DNA of 64,000 bases from assembly GCA_013112715.1 (NCBI GenBank), contig JABFGB010000027.1, positions 1 through 64,000 on the forward strand. The letters run 5' to 3'. Source of the stretch: Chloroflexota bacterium. GTDB lineage: Bacteria > Chloroflexota > Anaerolineae > Aggregatilineales > J027. The notes below the pieces were generated by a model that was given only the letters and a program-made list of their open reading frames with translations, was not told the origin of the DNA and did no database searches. The position numbers and the translations under genes were made by a program. This document shows, one piece after another, positions 51,095-60,945 of the stretch; position 1 is the first letter of the stretch; each line of letters begins with the position of its first letter.

Positions 51095-52156
51095 ATGTCG
51101 GTTAATCGTATCTCACCGGAAGACTTGATGGCGCTGTCGGCCTATCTCGACGGCGCTCTCGACCCACCAGAGCGTTCTTCCCTCGAACGTCGTCTGGCAA
51201 CCGAGCCACTGCTGCGTGCTGAACTTAATAGTTTGCGCGACACGGTGAACTTGGTTAAATCGCTGCCCCGCCTAAAAGCACCGCGCGACTTTACCCTCAC
51301 GTCTGCGATGCTTGCACAAACGAGTGGAGGTAGCAGTATTTCACATCACCCAAAAATCATCCGCCTAGCCCGATTTAATCGTTGGCAAGTGGCGAGTATT
51401 GCGACCCTTGCGGCTTCGATTTTGTTGGTATTCATCGGTTTGTTTGCGGGGTTTGACAATACAGCCAGCGAAGATATGGATGCAAATGAAGCCCACCAAG
51501 AATCAGTGCCGGACGTTAATGGGGAAGCTGTTGAAGCTGGTATTTCTAAACCTACTTTTACGCCTACACTGGACTTGAGCAGTATCATGCGAAATGGAAC
51601 CACAACCTCAGCATCCAGCGCTCCCGGAGTATCCGATGTCATGGGTACACAGCAACCTAGCGGAGCGGTAGAGGGAGGTGATTCGGCTGAAGGCCCCGCG
51701 CCTGTACCCCCGCCAAGCCAACCAACAGGGCTTTTGGGCGACACAGCAAGTGAAGATGAGGCTGACGATGGCTATGTCGCAGCGACCCAAACGAGTCAGT
51801 CACCCGTGAACCCATCGGCGGCTATTCCTCAAACAAGTGGGCAAGCAGGATCAGCAGCGAATAATCCAACCGCCGAGACCATGACTTTCGCAGCAGCGCC
51901 AACCGCGACGGCACAGCCCAGTCCTGCCACCACTAGCAGTTCGGCCACAAAGGTCGCTGAAGAAGCTAGGCCAGATGACACCACACCGTCTTCCAATGAG
52001 CCTGCTGTGGAACCAGCGCCCGAAACTGGTCGTGCTGAATTCGACAAATCGGTGGATGAGGGTGAAGGGTTTGAAATCAACGCCCTGCTGGTAGTCGGGC
52101 TATTTGGAGTAATTGCTTCGATTCTCGCATTGGCCTACACATGGCGCAAACACTAA
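51095..52156 (+). CDS. Probable membrane anti-sigma factor with long Thr/Pro/Ala region
   Basis: The 353-residue protein starts with an anti-sigma-like helical domain (LMALSAYLDGALDPPERSSLERRLATEP, in two helices), then a membrane helix (about 105-122), a long Ser/Thr/Pro/Ala outer stretch with acidic patches, and a second membrane helix at the C-terminus (about 330-350). There is no HxxxCxxC zinc site, so it is not a ZAS-type anti-sigma. Position 67 bases after the sigma gene supports control of that sigma. The disordered outer part could sense the surface or be cleaved to release the factor. Confidence 0.75.
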   Translation: MSVNRISPEDLMALSAYLDGALDPPERSSLERRLATEPLLRAELNSLRDTVNLVKSLPRLKAPRDFTLTSAMLAQTSGGSSISHHPKIIRLARFNRWQVASIATLAASILLVFIGLFAGFDNTASEDMDANEAHQESVPDVNGEAVEAGISKPTFTPTLDLSSIMRNGTTTSASSAPGVSDVMGTQQPSGAVEGGDSAEGPAPVPPPSQPTGLLGDTASEDEADDGYVAATQTSQSPVNPSAAIPQTSGQAGSAANNPTAETMTFAAAPTATAQPSPATTSSSATKVAEEARPDDTTPSSNEPAVEPAPETGRAEFDKSVDEGEGFEINALLVVGLFGVIASILALAYTWRKH

Positions 52157-52166
52157 TCAGGGCCAC

Positions 52167-52676
52167 ATGAGCACGGGTGTCAACTTTTGTGTCCGCTGTG
52201 GGCAACCCCTTCACGATCGAGAAGTATTCGGAAAAATACGCCGTACCTGCTCAGGGTGCGGCTATATTCATTTTCTCGACCCAAAAGTGGCCGCCATTGT
52301 ATTTATTGTGGATGAGCACCGCGTCTTGTTGGTTAAACGCGCCGAAAATCCCGAAAAAGGCAAATGGTCGCTTCCCGGCGGATTTGTGGATGCTGGCGAA
52401 GACCCCCGCGAGGCTGCCATCCGTGAAGCCTATGAAGAAACTGGTTTGCGGGTGACAATCACCCGATTGCTAGACGTGTTTTATTTCCAATCCCCCAATG
52501 GCAGCCCTACCCCGATTGTGATTGCATTTGAGGCGCAGATGATCGGCGGGGCGCTTTGTGCAGCGGATGATGCTGAGGAAGTAGCATGGTTCGCGGCAGA
52601 TAAGTTACCCGAACTTGCCTTTGCCAGTACCCATGCCCTAATCAGTCGTTGGCGCACTAGCCTATCTTGCGAATAA
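52167..52676 (+). CDS. Nudix hydrolase with zinc ribbon
   Basis: The start is the ATG at 52167, which AGGG precedes; a longer frame overlaps the anti-sigma gene. The 169-residue protein has a zinc ribbon (C8, C11, C28, C31) and a Nudix box of the GX5EX7REUXEEXGU form, starting GGFVDAGEDPREAA. This is the NudC-related arrangement, though shorter than NAD pyrophosphatases, so it may act on other nucleoside diphosphates. Its last 20 bases overlap the convergent SDR gene. Confidence 0.9.
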   Translation: MSTGVNFCVRCGQPLHDREVFGKIRRTCSGCGYIHFLDPKVAAIVFIVDEHRVLLVKRAENPEKGKWSLPGGFVDAGEDPREAAIREAYEETGLRVTITRLLDVFYFQSPNGSPTPIVIAFEAQMIGGALCAADDAEEVAWFAADKLPELAFASTHALISRWRTSLSCE

Positions 52677-53559
52677 GGCTCAACCAGCGCGAATTTAATT
52701 CCCAGCGCCACAGCAAACGCATTAACAGCGGGAAATGCCGTTCAGCAAAAATCCCCAACTGTACCATCCGCCCGCCAAAAATCATTTCCCGTTTGCCCTG
52801 TACCAACCCCTCAGCGATTTTCTCCGCAATGACTTCAGGGTCTTCCACCCGATACCACCAATACGAGGAGACAGCTTCTTCGACCTCTGGAGGAAGCATT
52901 TCGGTGCGTGTCCAACCGGGCTGCACTAGCAGCACCCGCACCCCTGAGCCAATCAATTCCCGCGAAAGTGCATCCGAAAATCCCGACAGACCAAACTTGC
53001 TGGCGACATAGGCCACAAAACCCGGCGTAGGCGCACGGCCCAAGCCTGACCCCACATTGATGACGTAGCCCTCGCGTTGGGCCAGCATCGTCGGGAGTAC
53101 CAGATGGGTAAGTTGTACCGCCGCTATCAAATTGACCGCCAAAATCTCGTCAATTTTTTCGGGGGTAAATTCATGAAATAGACCACCACCTGTGATACCC
53201 GCGTTATTCACCAAAACATCAATCCGACCAAAAGCATCTTTGGTTTTTTGGACGACTTGTTGCTGAACGGCGGGGTCGGAAATATCCCCGGCAATAGCTA
53301 AAACAGCCTCAGCATACGGTTCGATCTCGCGGTGGACGACTTCTAATTTTTCGGCACGGCGGGCTACCAAAACGACCCTCGCCCCGCGTCGAGCAAAAGT
53401 CATAGCCAGACCGCGTCCAATCCCCGACGATGCCCCGGTGACGATTACGACTTTATCACCCAACACCAGTGCTGAGTGTTCAGGAGCAAAATAGCGCCAG
53501 AACCAATAAATCGTCCCGCCTAAAAATCCGCCAAAAAACATGCGCCGCATCATATTCAT
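52657..53559 (-). CDS. Short-chain dehydrogenase/reductase with N-terminal membrane anchor
   Basis: The 300-residue protein begins with a hydrophobic segment (FFGGFLGGTIYWFWRYF) that may anchor it to the membrane. The Rossmann loop is TGASSGIG (41-48), NNAG follows, the catalytic YVASK lies near residue 185, and the Ser is in INVGSGLG. It uses NAD(P) to oxidise or reduce an unknown alcohol or ketone, possibly lipid-like given the anchor. The gene is coupled (ATGA overlap) to the methyltransferase before it on the same strand. Confidence 0.9.
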   Translation of the reverse strand: MNMMRRMFFGGFLGGTIYWFWRYFAPEHSALVLGDKVVIVTGASSGIGRGLAMTFARRGARVVLVARRAEKLEVVHREIEPYAEAVLAIAGDISDPAVQQQVVQKTKDAFGRIDVLVNNAGITGGGLFHEFTPEKIDEILAVNLIAAVQLTHLVLPTMLAQREGYVINVGSGLGRAPTPGFVAYVASKFGLSGFSDALSRELIGSGVRVLLVQPGWTRTEMLPPEVEEAVSSYWWYRVEDPEVIAEKIAEGLVQGKREMIFGGRMVQLGIFAERHFPLLMRLLWRWELNSRWLSLIRKIG

Positions 53560-54365
53560 GCCGCACTTCCTTTCACGGGGCCGAGTTTACGGGCAATCCC
53601 GATTTGATTGACCCCGAACGTCAGCGGCGTCCATGCGGTGCGGGTCATGACTTGAAATAAGGCTGGCCCTCCAAACAAGGCAAATTGAATTTTGGCAGGG
53701 ATATACGGCAGATAGGGCACATCCCACAGACCGTCTCCAAAATGGCGCAGCATCTTAAAATTCGCGGCCTCGCACCATACCCGCCATTGTTTGGGTGGCT
53801 GCACATTGATATGAGTCGGGTCTTTGCCAATTGCATCGGTCTTGGGGTCTTTAAAACGGCGCAGGCTGTAACCGGGATTAGGTGTGACGAACAACCACAA
53901 GCCGCCATCTCTCAAAATGCGATTGACTTGGCGGATGGTATCGGCGGGATCGGGGAGATGTTCGACCAGATGCAATCCCACCACGACTGAAAATTCGCCA
54001 TCCCCGAAGGCGCTCAGATCATCGGCACTCATCATCATGGTCGTTGCTTTGGGAGCATTTTGGCGGGTCTGTTCGATGCTGTAAGCGGCTAAATCTATGC
54101 CGACGCATTCAAAATCATCTTGCAACAGGCCGATTAAGTGCCCTAAACCACAGCCGAGTTCGAGCAATTTACCACCACCCGATGGGGCATAGCGCCGCAC
54201 CAACGCGGCATAATAGCGCCGTGCAAACCAATACATGCTGTATTTACCCAGTGGGCGGTCAGCATAGTTGTAGCTCTCAAAATATTCCTGACCATATTCC
54301 TCTAGGACACTTTCCGGTACACCTTCTACCGGGGCGATTTTGTCATCCGACATTTTTTGCGTCAT
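53556..54365 (-). CDS. SAM-dependent methyltransferase (class I)
   Basis: The 269-residue protein has the SAM site LLELGCGLGHLIG (about 68-80), an acidic post-strand DLAAYS, ADDLSAFGDGEFSVVV and a LHLVEHLPDP segment, then NRILRDGGLWLFVTP. This is the Methyltransf_11/UbiE-like plan. An N-terminal ESYNYADRPLGKYSMYWFARRYYA region resembles family members acting on lipids or glycans. It is coupled to the membrane-anchored SDR gene, suggesting two steps on the same lipid or polyketide; this is inference. Confidence 0.9.
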   Translation of the reverse strand: MTQKMSDDKIAPVEGVPESVLEEYGQEYFESYNYADRPLGKYSMYWFARRYYAALVRRYAPSGGGKLLELGCGLGHLIGLLQDDFECVGIDLAAYSIEQTRQNAPKATTMMMSADDLSAFGDGEFSVVVGLHLVEHLPDPADTIRQVNRILRDGGLWLFVTPNPGYSLRRFKDPKTDAIGKDPTHINVQPPKQWRVWCEAANFKMLRHFGDGLWDVPYLPYIPAKIQFALFGGPALFQVMTRTAWTPLTFGVNQIGIARKLGPVKGSAA

Positions 54366-54431
54366 TCATTTGCCTCACTGCATAAAGTGGGCCAATATCC
54401 AATTGTAGTACACCTATGGAGAACCTGTGGA

Positions 54432-55148
54432 TCACTCGCGCAAATCTCGGCTTTCATAGTGATAACTTACCCAACTCATTTCGGGAAAACCAAGAATATC
54501 TTTAAATTTTTCAACTTGCCCAAGTCTATCAGCAAAATAGGATTCAACAGAGAGTAATTGTTCTAGTTCGGCAATAACTTGAAGCGGGACATTAAAAACC
54601 TCAAACGCGGCAATATTTTTGTGTTGATACTGTTGCGCTACACGGGTCTGATACTCTGCCGAGTTTTCAACCTCCAATCGTAGAGCTTCGTTAATTTCTG
54701 GGTTCCCGTCAAAGAAGATATAGGGATCCTCAATGTCTGGATAACGCTGTTCAACTAGGTCAACCCTCATGGAGAACTCAATTGCTATATTCATTTCGAG
54801 CGAGGCTTCTTCTATACCTCCTGAAAACAAATGATAGTCAAAACCGTCGTCATGGGTCTCAAAATGCAGGAGAGGGAATTGCTTTGAAGATTCGAGTATC
54901 CATTGGTCTAAACCCCTTTTAGATTCTGTTGTCGCACCTCCGGTATCATCAATAAGCAATACCGACCATTTTTCATTCAGCGTTTTAATGAAAAAATGAG
55001 GGGTTTCTGCAGGGAGTTTCCCATATAGATCATTCGTAAGCGCCCGCCCCCTCTCATTAGGGGGATAGACCAATTTAGGCGGTGGAGACTGCCGAACTTT
55101 TTCCTCATCACGTTTGAGAATGAGATAGCCTGATGTAAATTCATTCAT
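54432..55148 (-). CDS. Unknown soluble protein
   Basis: The start is the ATG at 55148 behind GGGAGG; the longer frame adds 10 codons. The 238-residue protein is not recognised. It has an early PPNERGRALTNDLYGKLP segment, acidic and aromatic-rich blocks (DDGFDYHLFSGGIEEASLE), and a helical C-terminal part (AFEVFNVPLQVIAELEQLLS). It lies 19 bases after the next unknown gene on the same strand, so the two form a small operon. The base composition is AT-rich compared with FtsH. A SUKH-like immunity fold is possible but I cannot support it. Confidence 0.55.
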   Translation of the reverse strand: MNEFTSGYLILKRDEEKVRQSPPPKLVYPPNERGRALTNDLYGKLPAETPHFFIKTLNEKWSVLLIDDTGGATTESKRGLDQWILESSKQFPLLHFETHDDGFDYHLFSGGIEEASLEMNIAIEFSMRVDLVEQRYPDIEDPYIFFDGNPEINEALRLEVENSAEYQTRVAQQYQHKNIAAFEVFNVPLQVIAELEQLLSVESYFADRLGQVEKFKDILGFPEMSWVSYHYESRDLRE

Positions 55149-55167
55149 CTTGCAATTATCCTCCCTG

Positions 55168-55596
55168 CTATAGCTCAAAAATCAGGTCGTTGCCTGCATA
55201 AAACCCCTCACCCTGCACATGGAACAGGCCATCCCCCAAATTGGCGATAATCTCTAACACGATAGGTAGCACATCAGGATTAATGTCTTGAATATCATCC
55301 GGCACGCCAATCGCCACCAATGCCTGTGTTTGCACCAACACCGATAGCACCGTGTCACGCTCAGGGCCACCGCGCTTGGTGACGGCCTCGATAAATTGGG
55401 CGATTTCGCGCTGCGTGGTCGCTTGGGTAGAATCGGTCAAATCTACGGTTAATGGCCCACGATCCGGGTGGTAGAAAATATCGAGTTGGTTCGTCCCCGC
55501 CGGGTGTACCTCAAATTCTGCTTGAATCATCTGGGCTTGTACGGGAACAAGACTACCGAGTGGAGAAGTGGTGAAGTATCGAATTGTGTATCCCAT
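55168..55596 (-). CDS. Unknown small protein
   Basis: The start is the ATG at 55596 with GGAGAAAGG upstream. The 142-residue protein is not recognised. Beta-rich front (YTIRYFTTSPLGSLVPVQAQM, FEVHPAGTNQLDIFYHPD) is followed by a helical middle (EIAQFIEAVTKRG) and LVAIGVPDDIQDIN. It heads a two-gene unit with 54432-55148. The DNA resembles core genes in composition, unlike its partner. Confidence 0.55.
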   Translation of the reverse strand: MGYTIRYFTTSPLGSLVPVQAQMIQAEFEVHPAGTNQLDIFYHPDRGPLTVDLTDSTQATTQREIAQFIEAVTKRGGPERDTVLSVLVQTQALVAIGVPDDIQDINPDVLPIVLEIIANLGDGLFHVQGEGFYAGNDLIFEL

Positions 55597-55695
55597 AATT
55601 GACCTTTCTCCTTGTAAATATACCAATTAAAAATGCCCCACCCAAAACTGGATAGAGCATCTATTTTACCAAACTTCAGGGGTTGCCTGATGGGT

Positions 55696-57636
55696 TTAGG
55701 CAGGGGATGGAGCAGCCCCCATCTTGGGCGGAATATCCGAGCCACGTTCGGGCGTCGGGACACTGCGCGGGCTGGCAGATGGGAGAGACATACTGGGTTC
55801 ACTCTTAGGCCGTTCCCCAATCAGATCAAGGAATTCTTCCTGACCGATGGTTTCTACTTCCAATAGGCGGTTGGCAATCAAGTCGAGCTTGGAACGATTT
55901 TCACGCAGAACGTGCATCGCCAGTTGGTATTGTTCGGTCACAATCTCATGTACTTCTTCGTCAATCGTTTGGGCTACCGATTCACCATAATCGCGCTGTT
56001 CGCTGATTTCGCGTCCGAGGAAGATCAATTCTTCGCGCTGACCGAAAACTCGTGGGCCAAGTTTGGCACTCATGCCCCAGCGGGTAATCATGGTACGGGC
56101 GATACGGGTGACGTGTTCAAGATCACTGGCCGCACCGTTGGTGATTTCCCCAAAGACCAATTCCTCAGCCGCCCGTCCACCCAATGCCGAAGCGATACGG
56201 TGAATCAGTTCAGTGCGGGTGTTGAGCATGGAATCTTCTTCGGGCATATACCATGTGGTACCGCCAGACATACCACGTGCCACAATGGTAATCTTACGCA
56301 CTGGGTCACATTTGGGCAGCATATGACCGACAACGGCATGGCCCGCTTCATGATAGGCCACTACTTGTTTTTCACGTTCGCTGATGATGCGGCTCTTGCG
56401 TTCTGGGCCAAGCACCACGCGCTCAGTGGCTTCTTCGAAATCGCGCTGGCTGATGGATTTCTTGTTCTTACGGGCTGCCAGAATCGCCGCTTCGTTTACC
56501 AGATTGGCAATATCTGCGCCGACAAAGCCGGGGGTAGATTTGGCAATGACCGAGATGTCCACATCCGCCGCCAATGGCTTGCCGCGAGTATGCACTTTGA
56601 GAATCGCTTCACGGCCACGCATATCGGGGCGATCCAGCACCACCCGACGGTCAAAACGACCCGGGCGCATCAAGGCGGGGTCAAGAATGTCGGGGCGGTT
56701 GGTCGCGGCGACAATGATGATGTTGGTGTCGGTATCAAACCCGTCCATTTCGACCAGAATTTGATTGAGGGTTTGCTCACGTTCGTCGTGACTGCCACCC
56801 AGACCCGCACCACGTTGACGGCCTACTGCGTCAATTTCGTCAATAAAGATGATACACGGGCTGTGGCGTTTGGCCTGATCAAACAGGTCACGCACACGGC
56901 TGGCACCGACACCGACGAACATTTCCACAAATTCTGAACCAGAGATGCCGAAGAAGGGCACACCCGCTTCACCCGCGACGGCCTTCGCCAAAAGGGTCTT
57001 CCCAGTGCCGGGGCTACCAATCAGCAGCACGCCTTTGGGAATACGAGCACCCAATTGGATGAATTTTTCGGGTTCTTTAAGGAATTCGACAACTTCCTTG
57101 AGTTCCTCTTTGGCTTCATCTTCGCCTGCCACGTCGTCAAAGGTGACGTTAGATTGGTCACCAGTGAACATACGGGCACGGCTGCGTCCAAACTGCATGG
57201 CCTGATTGTTGCTGCCTTGTGCTTGGCGTACCATCAAATAGAGGAAACCTGCAATCAGAATCAAGGGAAGTAAGCCTGTCAGCAAGGTCAACCACGGGCC
57301 AAGACCACTGCCTTCTTTGTATTCAAAATTAACCGCCTGCACTTTATCAGGGTCAGCGCCATGCGATTCTAACAACTGCGGAAGGTTCTCGACGTTGGCG
57401 TCCACCCGTGATTCTTTCACTGTATCATCTTCATAGGTGATCTTCAGCTTGGTTTCCGAGCGTTCAATTGAGTCAATTCTGGTTCGTTCCGTAGGGTTGT
57501 TGATGTCATTGACCAATTCAGTCAACGTGATTTCATTGCGGCGATTACTGTTGTTACTCACCCCAATCACGATCGCTAAGATCATCCCAATCACTAACAT
57601 CCAGACAATGTAATTCCGATAACGAGGGTTTTTCAC
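55696..57636 (-). CDS. ftsH: ATP-dependent zinc metalloprotease FtsH
   Basis: The 646-residue membrane protease begins at a GTG with GGAGGAAA upstream. Two membrane helices (about 10-27 and 115-136) flank an outer domain. The AAA module has Walker A GSPGTGKT (207-214), Walker [10 protein letters not shown], and the second region of homology around [20 protein letters not shown]. Zinc motif HEAGH is at 429-433 with a later Glu/Asp ligand. FtsH degrades membrane and regulatory proteins. The C-terminus is Ser/Pro-rich. It seems to be transcribed alone; the 199 bases upstream are gene-free. Confidence 0.97.
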   Translation of the reverse strand: MKNPRYRNYIVWMLVIGMILAIVIGVSNNSNRRNEITLTELVNDINNPTERTRIDSIERSETKLKITYEDDTVKESRVDANVENLPQLLESHGADPDKVQAVNFEYKEGSGLGPWLTLLTGLLPLILIAGFLYLMVRQAQGSNNQAMQFGRSRARMFTGDQSNVTFDDVAGEDEAKEELKEVVEFLKEPEKFIQLGARIPKGVLLIGSPGTGKTLLAKAVAGEAGVPFFGISGSEFVEMFVGVGASRVRDLFDQAKRHSPCIIFIDEIDAVGRQRGAGLGGSHDEREQTLNQILVEMDGFDTDTNIIIVAATNRPDILDPALMRPGRFDRRVVLDRPDMRGREAILKVHTRGKPLAADVDISVIAKSTPGFVGADIANLVNEAAILAARKNKKSISQRDFEEATERVVLGPERKSRIISEREKQVVAYHEAGHAVVGHMLPKCDPVRKITIVARGMSGGTTWYMPEEDSMLNTRTELIHRIASALGGRAAEELVFGEITNGAASDLEHVTRIARTMITRWGMSAKLGPRVFGQREELIFLGREISEQRDYGESVAQTIDEEVHEIVTEQYQLAMHVLRENRSKLDLIANRLLEVETIGQEEFLDLIGERPKSEPSMSLPSASPRSVPTPERGSDIPPKMGAAPSPA

Positions 57637-57835
57637 CGCAACTTTCCTCCAAATTTCATCCCAACAGTGGAAGCGATTCTATAGAGATACAGTGGGGGGC
57701 TATAAATCGTTCAAATCAAGCGGCTTCCCAATTGGAAATGAGTTGATGTGCTTTCATTACTTGATTATACGTCATGAAGGACTCAAACTCCACAGTCCCT
57801 CTTCGATTTCTAAGCAAATTCTGACGTTCTGAGGG

Positions 57836-59065
57836 CTAACCAAAATAGGCTTCCCACACAAAAATCCACAAAATGACCACCCCGGTCATTGCAATGAGGG
57901 CAACAAAAGCCAGCAGCAACGTCACCACATCCAACGACTGGGGTTGGGGCGAACGATAGCCGGGGCTACGCATAATTTCAGGGGCAGGGATGGCTTGATA
58001 GTAACCGCTGTCGGGGGCAGGGGCAGGCCAGCCATTCGCGTCGGTAGGAAACTGTGATAGACCCTGTTGATAGGGCGACGGCACGGTGGTATACGCTCCT
58101 CCCGGCGGTGGGGCATACGGAGCAACAGGTTGGGGATAGGGGGTCACAGGCTTCGGCATTTGAGGTGGCTCATTCACCATCGGCAGATTTATGACCGGAT
58201 TCGCCACTTGAACGGGTGGCATCCCAGAGGTTTCTTCACGGCCTTGCTCTTTATAAGCAATCAAAATACGCCCTAGCTGATCGGCGGTACGATAACGGGC
58301 CGAGGGTTCTTTCGCCAACACTTTTTGGATGATATGGTCAAGCGAGGTGGGCACTTGGGGATTCAGTTCCGAAATGCGCGGCGGCGTGTCTCGAATGTGG
58401 GCCATCGCAAGGGCTTGTTGATCGGCCCCGATGAATGGGAGACGGCCCGTGAGCATTTCAAAAATCACCACGCCTATTGAATAGACATCCGAGGCGGGGG
58501 TGGGATATTCACCCTGCGCCTGTTCCGGTGAGAAATAATGCGGGCTGCCCCACACGATCTTTTGGCGTTCGGGTGGATTCGTCGCCGCCAACGCCTGCGC
58601 GATACCAAAGTCCGTGACCTTAATTTTATCGCTGTCGAGAATCAGGATATTTTGCGGCTTCACATCCGCGTGAACAAGGCCGGCCCGATGGGCATAACCA
58701 ACCCCCGCGCAAATCTGGATGGCGAGATTTAAGGCCCGTTCAATCGGCAGTGGGGCATTCGAGCGAATGAGCTTTTTGAGGTCTTGCCCATCCAAGAACT
58801 CCATCACGATATAGTGGGTATTGCCATCTTGCCCCACGTCATGCACAGTCACAATGTTGGGATGTGTCAAGTTGGCAACATTACGGGCTTCTTGGCGAAA
58901 ACGTACCAAAAACGATTGGTCATTGGTTAGCGAGGGTCGCAAAATTTTGACAGCGACGGTACGGCCTAAAGCGAGGTCGGTGGCTTTATAAATGACGGCC
59001 ATCCCACCAGAGCCATGCTGCTGGACGAGGCGGTAACGACCATTGAGGAGTCTTTCTTGTTCCAT
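57836..59065 (-). CDS. PknB-like serine/threonine protein kinase
   Basis: The 409-residue protein has a complete kinase domain: Gly-rich GSGGMAV (18-24), VAVKIL with K40, catalytic loop HADVKPQN (about 131-138; the usual HRD is HAD), TDFGIA, and the APE-like SPEQAQGEYPTP. A Pro-rich linker (about 285-375) leads to one C-terminal membrane helix with almost no outer domain, so it lacks PASTA repeats. The FHA protein at 27.8 kb is one possible reader of its phosphorylation. It is followed 3 bases later in the operon... its own start lies just after the MBL-hydrolase gene ends at 59069. Confidence 0.93.
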   Translation of the reverse strand: MEQERLLNGRYRLVQQHGSGGMAVIYKATDLALGRTVAVKILRPSLTNDQSFLVRFRQEARNVANLTHPNIVTVHDVGQDGNTHYIVMEFLDGQDLKKLIRSNAPLPIERALNLAIQICAGVGYAHRAGLVHADVKPQNILILDSDKIKVTDFGIAQALAATNPPERQKIVWGSPHYFSPEQAQGEYPTPASDVYSIGVVIFEMLTGRLPFIGADQQALAMAHIRDTPPRISELNPQVPTSLDHIIQKVLAKEPSARYRTADQLGRILIAYKEQGREETSGMPPVQVANPVINLPMVNEPPQMPKPVTPYPQPVAPYAPPPGGAYTTVPSPYQQGLSQFPTDANGWPAPAPDSGYYQAIPAPEIMRSPGYRSPQPQSLDVVTLLLAFVALIAMTGVVILWIFVWEAYFG

Positions 59066-59068
59066 CTT

Positions 59069-59938
59069 CTAACCTACCGAGTTGGCCTGCTTCAGTGCAT
59101 TTTCGCGGCGCGTATATTGTTCTAGCAATGCCATCAAATTTCCAATATGCAGTTCTTGAACTCCACCATTCAGCGGAATCCGGCTTTTACCACATTGTTC
59201 CACATCCAACGCCCTAAGATAAGCCTCCGGATTCGAGCGAGTCAAGGCTATTTTGACATGCTTTTGAATACAATCCATATATTCTAGGTCAGATTCAATT
59301 TTGCGTTCGACCTCGCCGCGCAAAATGACCTCCCCATGCCCCTGAATAACATTTTCATAACCACCATTGCGCAGTCCCCTAAGCGATTCGATGAAAATAT
59401 CAAAATCACCATCTACAAAATAGGGAATTGGCATTAAGGTGTCGCCAGCAAACAAAACCCGGTCTTCTTTGATATGAACCACAATTGAATCCATGCTGTG
59501 GCCGGGGGAATGCGTCATCTGCAAGGTTTTACCCCCAAGCCGTAACTCCATCATACCACTTTCGAAAGTTAGTTGTGGCAAACGGATGTCTACTTCCGAG
59601 AAAACACGCGGATTCTGCTGTTGAGTTTGAGAGAGACTTTCACGCCCTTTGGTCAGTAGCAATTCATGACATTGGGCATGACTAATCACGACCGCATTTT
59701 CAAAAAAGCACGTTCCAAAAGTGTGGTCGGCGTGATAATGGGTGTTGATAACATAACGAACCGTCGTATTCAGGCGGCTCTCGATAAAATGGCGGATGGA
59801 CTTCGCTTCTTCGGGAAATACCAGTGCGTCAATCAGGATTGCACCCGCCGGGGTGATGACGGCCCCAGCTGTGACCTGTGCATAGAGTTCGCTGGTAAAT
59901 ACGTAGATGTCGTCCGCAACCCGTTCGCGTCGCATCAA
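59069..59938 (-). CDS. MBL-fold metallo-hydrolase
   Basis: The 289-residue protein carries the metallo-beta-lactamase metal site THYHADHT (about 66-73), a second His in HSPGHSMDS, and the Asp in FAGDTLMP. It is the glyoxalase II/quinoprotein-hydrolase type. A first half strand VTAGAVITPAGAILIDA is typical. Substrate unknown; lactamases, lactonases and thioesterases share the site. It lies 3 bases before the kinase gene on the same strand, so the two are cotranscribed. A GCGCC...GGCGC hairpin at about 60095-60121 ends the HNH gene upstream. Confidence 0.9.
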   Translation of the reverse strand: MMRRERVADDIYVFTSELYAQVTAGAVITPAGAILIDALVFPEEAKSIRHFIESRLNTTVRYVINTHYHADHTFGTCFFENAVVISHAQCHELLLTKGRESLSQTQQQNPRVFSEVDIRLPQLTFESGMMELRLGGKTLQMTHSPGHSMDSIVVHIKEDRVLFAGDTLMPIPYFVDGDFDIFIESLRGLRNGGYENVIQGHGEVILRGEVERKIESDLEYMDCIQKHVKIALTRSNPEAYLRALDVEQCGKSRIPLNGGVQELHIGNLMALLEQYTRRENALKQANSVG

Positions 59939-60095
59939 TCTCTCTTTAATTAAACCGGAAAGTCGCAGCTATAGGTGGTTGGTACATCAATCGTAGTATA
60001 GCCGTTCACAGAATGTGAATCAAGCGGAGAAAAACAAACCCATTCCCTGTTCTGGGCTTTGACTATCGTATGCAAAAATGGCGAAGGGCCATGAC

Positions 60096-60121
60096 TAAGC
60101 GCCGGAGTGGGGAAGGCGCTT
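60096..60121 (-). terminator. Hairpin after the HNH gene
   Basis: On the minus strand AAGCGCC pairs with GGCGCTT around an 11-base C-rich loop, right at the HNH stop. No U tract follows, so termination is weakly supported. The rest of the gap to the MBL gene (59939-60095) holds no gene. Confidence 0.5.
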
Positions 60122-60665
60122 ATGAACTGGTATCGCCAAATTCGATATATTTTTTCCACGCATCTGGCCCATTGCCTACTTCAATCACCAGATAGTTGGT
60201 ACGTGGTCGGCGCGGTTCCCACATCAGCTTTAAACCCGCTTCACCGGGTAACCGATCACCTTTACGATGATTGCAGACATAACACGCACAAGCCGTGTTC
60301 GTCCATACATCTTTACCACCCCGCGATTTGGGAAGGATGTGGTCCACCGTCATATCACTCTTGGAGAGAATCTTGCCCTGCAAAATCTCACCGGGGACAA
60401 TCCCACAGTAGATGCAGGTGTAATTGTCACGCACTAAAACCCCTTTACGGCTCCACTGAGCTTGTCGGCGTGGCACATTGATGTAAGTCCGCAAAGCGAT
60501 AACCGATGGGATTTGGAATTGACTGCGGACAGTTTTGAGAAAACGCCCTGTTTCCTCAACGACTACCGCTTTACCGGAAATCAGCAGGTTGATGGCTCGC
60601 GGTATGCTGATCACCGAGAGAGGTTCCCATGTGCTTCCATTCAGAAGCAATACCCGCCCTTGCAA
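60120..60665 (-). CDS. HNH endonuclease (cyanobacterial/Chloroflexota type)
   Basis: The 181-residue protein has an N-terminal LLLNGSTWEPLSVISIPRAINLL region typical of a widespread free-standing HNH family, then RDNYTCIYCG, the HNH core MTVDHILPKSRGGKDVWTN and a second zinc pair CYVCNHRKGD. The zinc knuckles and His are all present. Its substrate DNA is unknown; this family is usually chromosomal and not tied to a mobile intron. Divergent from the small-gene island at 60.9 kb. Confidence 0.88.
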   Translation of the reverse strand: MQGRVLLLNGSTWEPLSVISIPRAINLLISGKAVVVEETGRFLKTVRSQFQIPSVIALRTYINVPRRQAQWSRKGVLVRDNYTCIYCGIVPGEILQGKILSKSDMTVDHILPKSRGGKDVWTNTACACYVCNHRKGDRLPGEAGLKLMWEPRRPRTNYLVIEVGNGPDAWKKYIEFGDTSS

Positions 60666-60892
60666 AGTCAGACAACTCCTATCTTCGCACTAGACAAACT
60701 TTCGATATATTGTTCTATAGTAGATTATAACCCGATTTCAAGCGATTGTACCACTTTGTACAATTAGATTATTTTAACCTGAGCCATACAATTTAGGGAC
60801 AATTTTGAGCTACAGTGGACTATTGTAATTGCTAAAAATCGCTTATCGAGTTACAATCTATTTAATCACACATTACCACAGGATAATGCCTG

Positions 60893-60921
60893 TTGACGAC
60901 TGATGTCAAGTGTCCTATAAT
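60893..60921 (+). promoter_or_regulatory. Sigma70-type promoter of the small-gene island
   Basis: TTGACG (60893-60898), a 17-base spacer and TATAAT (60916-60921) form a near-consensus promoter. The start would be near 60928, very close to the GGAGGT Shine-Dalgarno of the HTH gene. The AT-rich 60666-60892 region upstream has no gene. Confidence 0.8.
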
Positions 60922-60945
60922 ATCAGGATAGTCGGAGGTATAAGA

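Noticed and set aside
55912..56937. Plus-strand ORF antisense to ftsH (341 residues)
   Set aside because: It mirrors the ftsH coding bias on the other strand and has no family match by eye.
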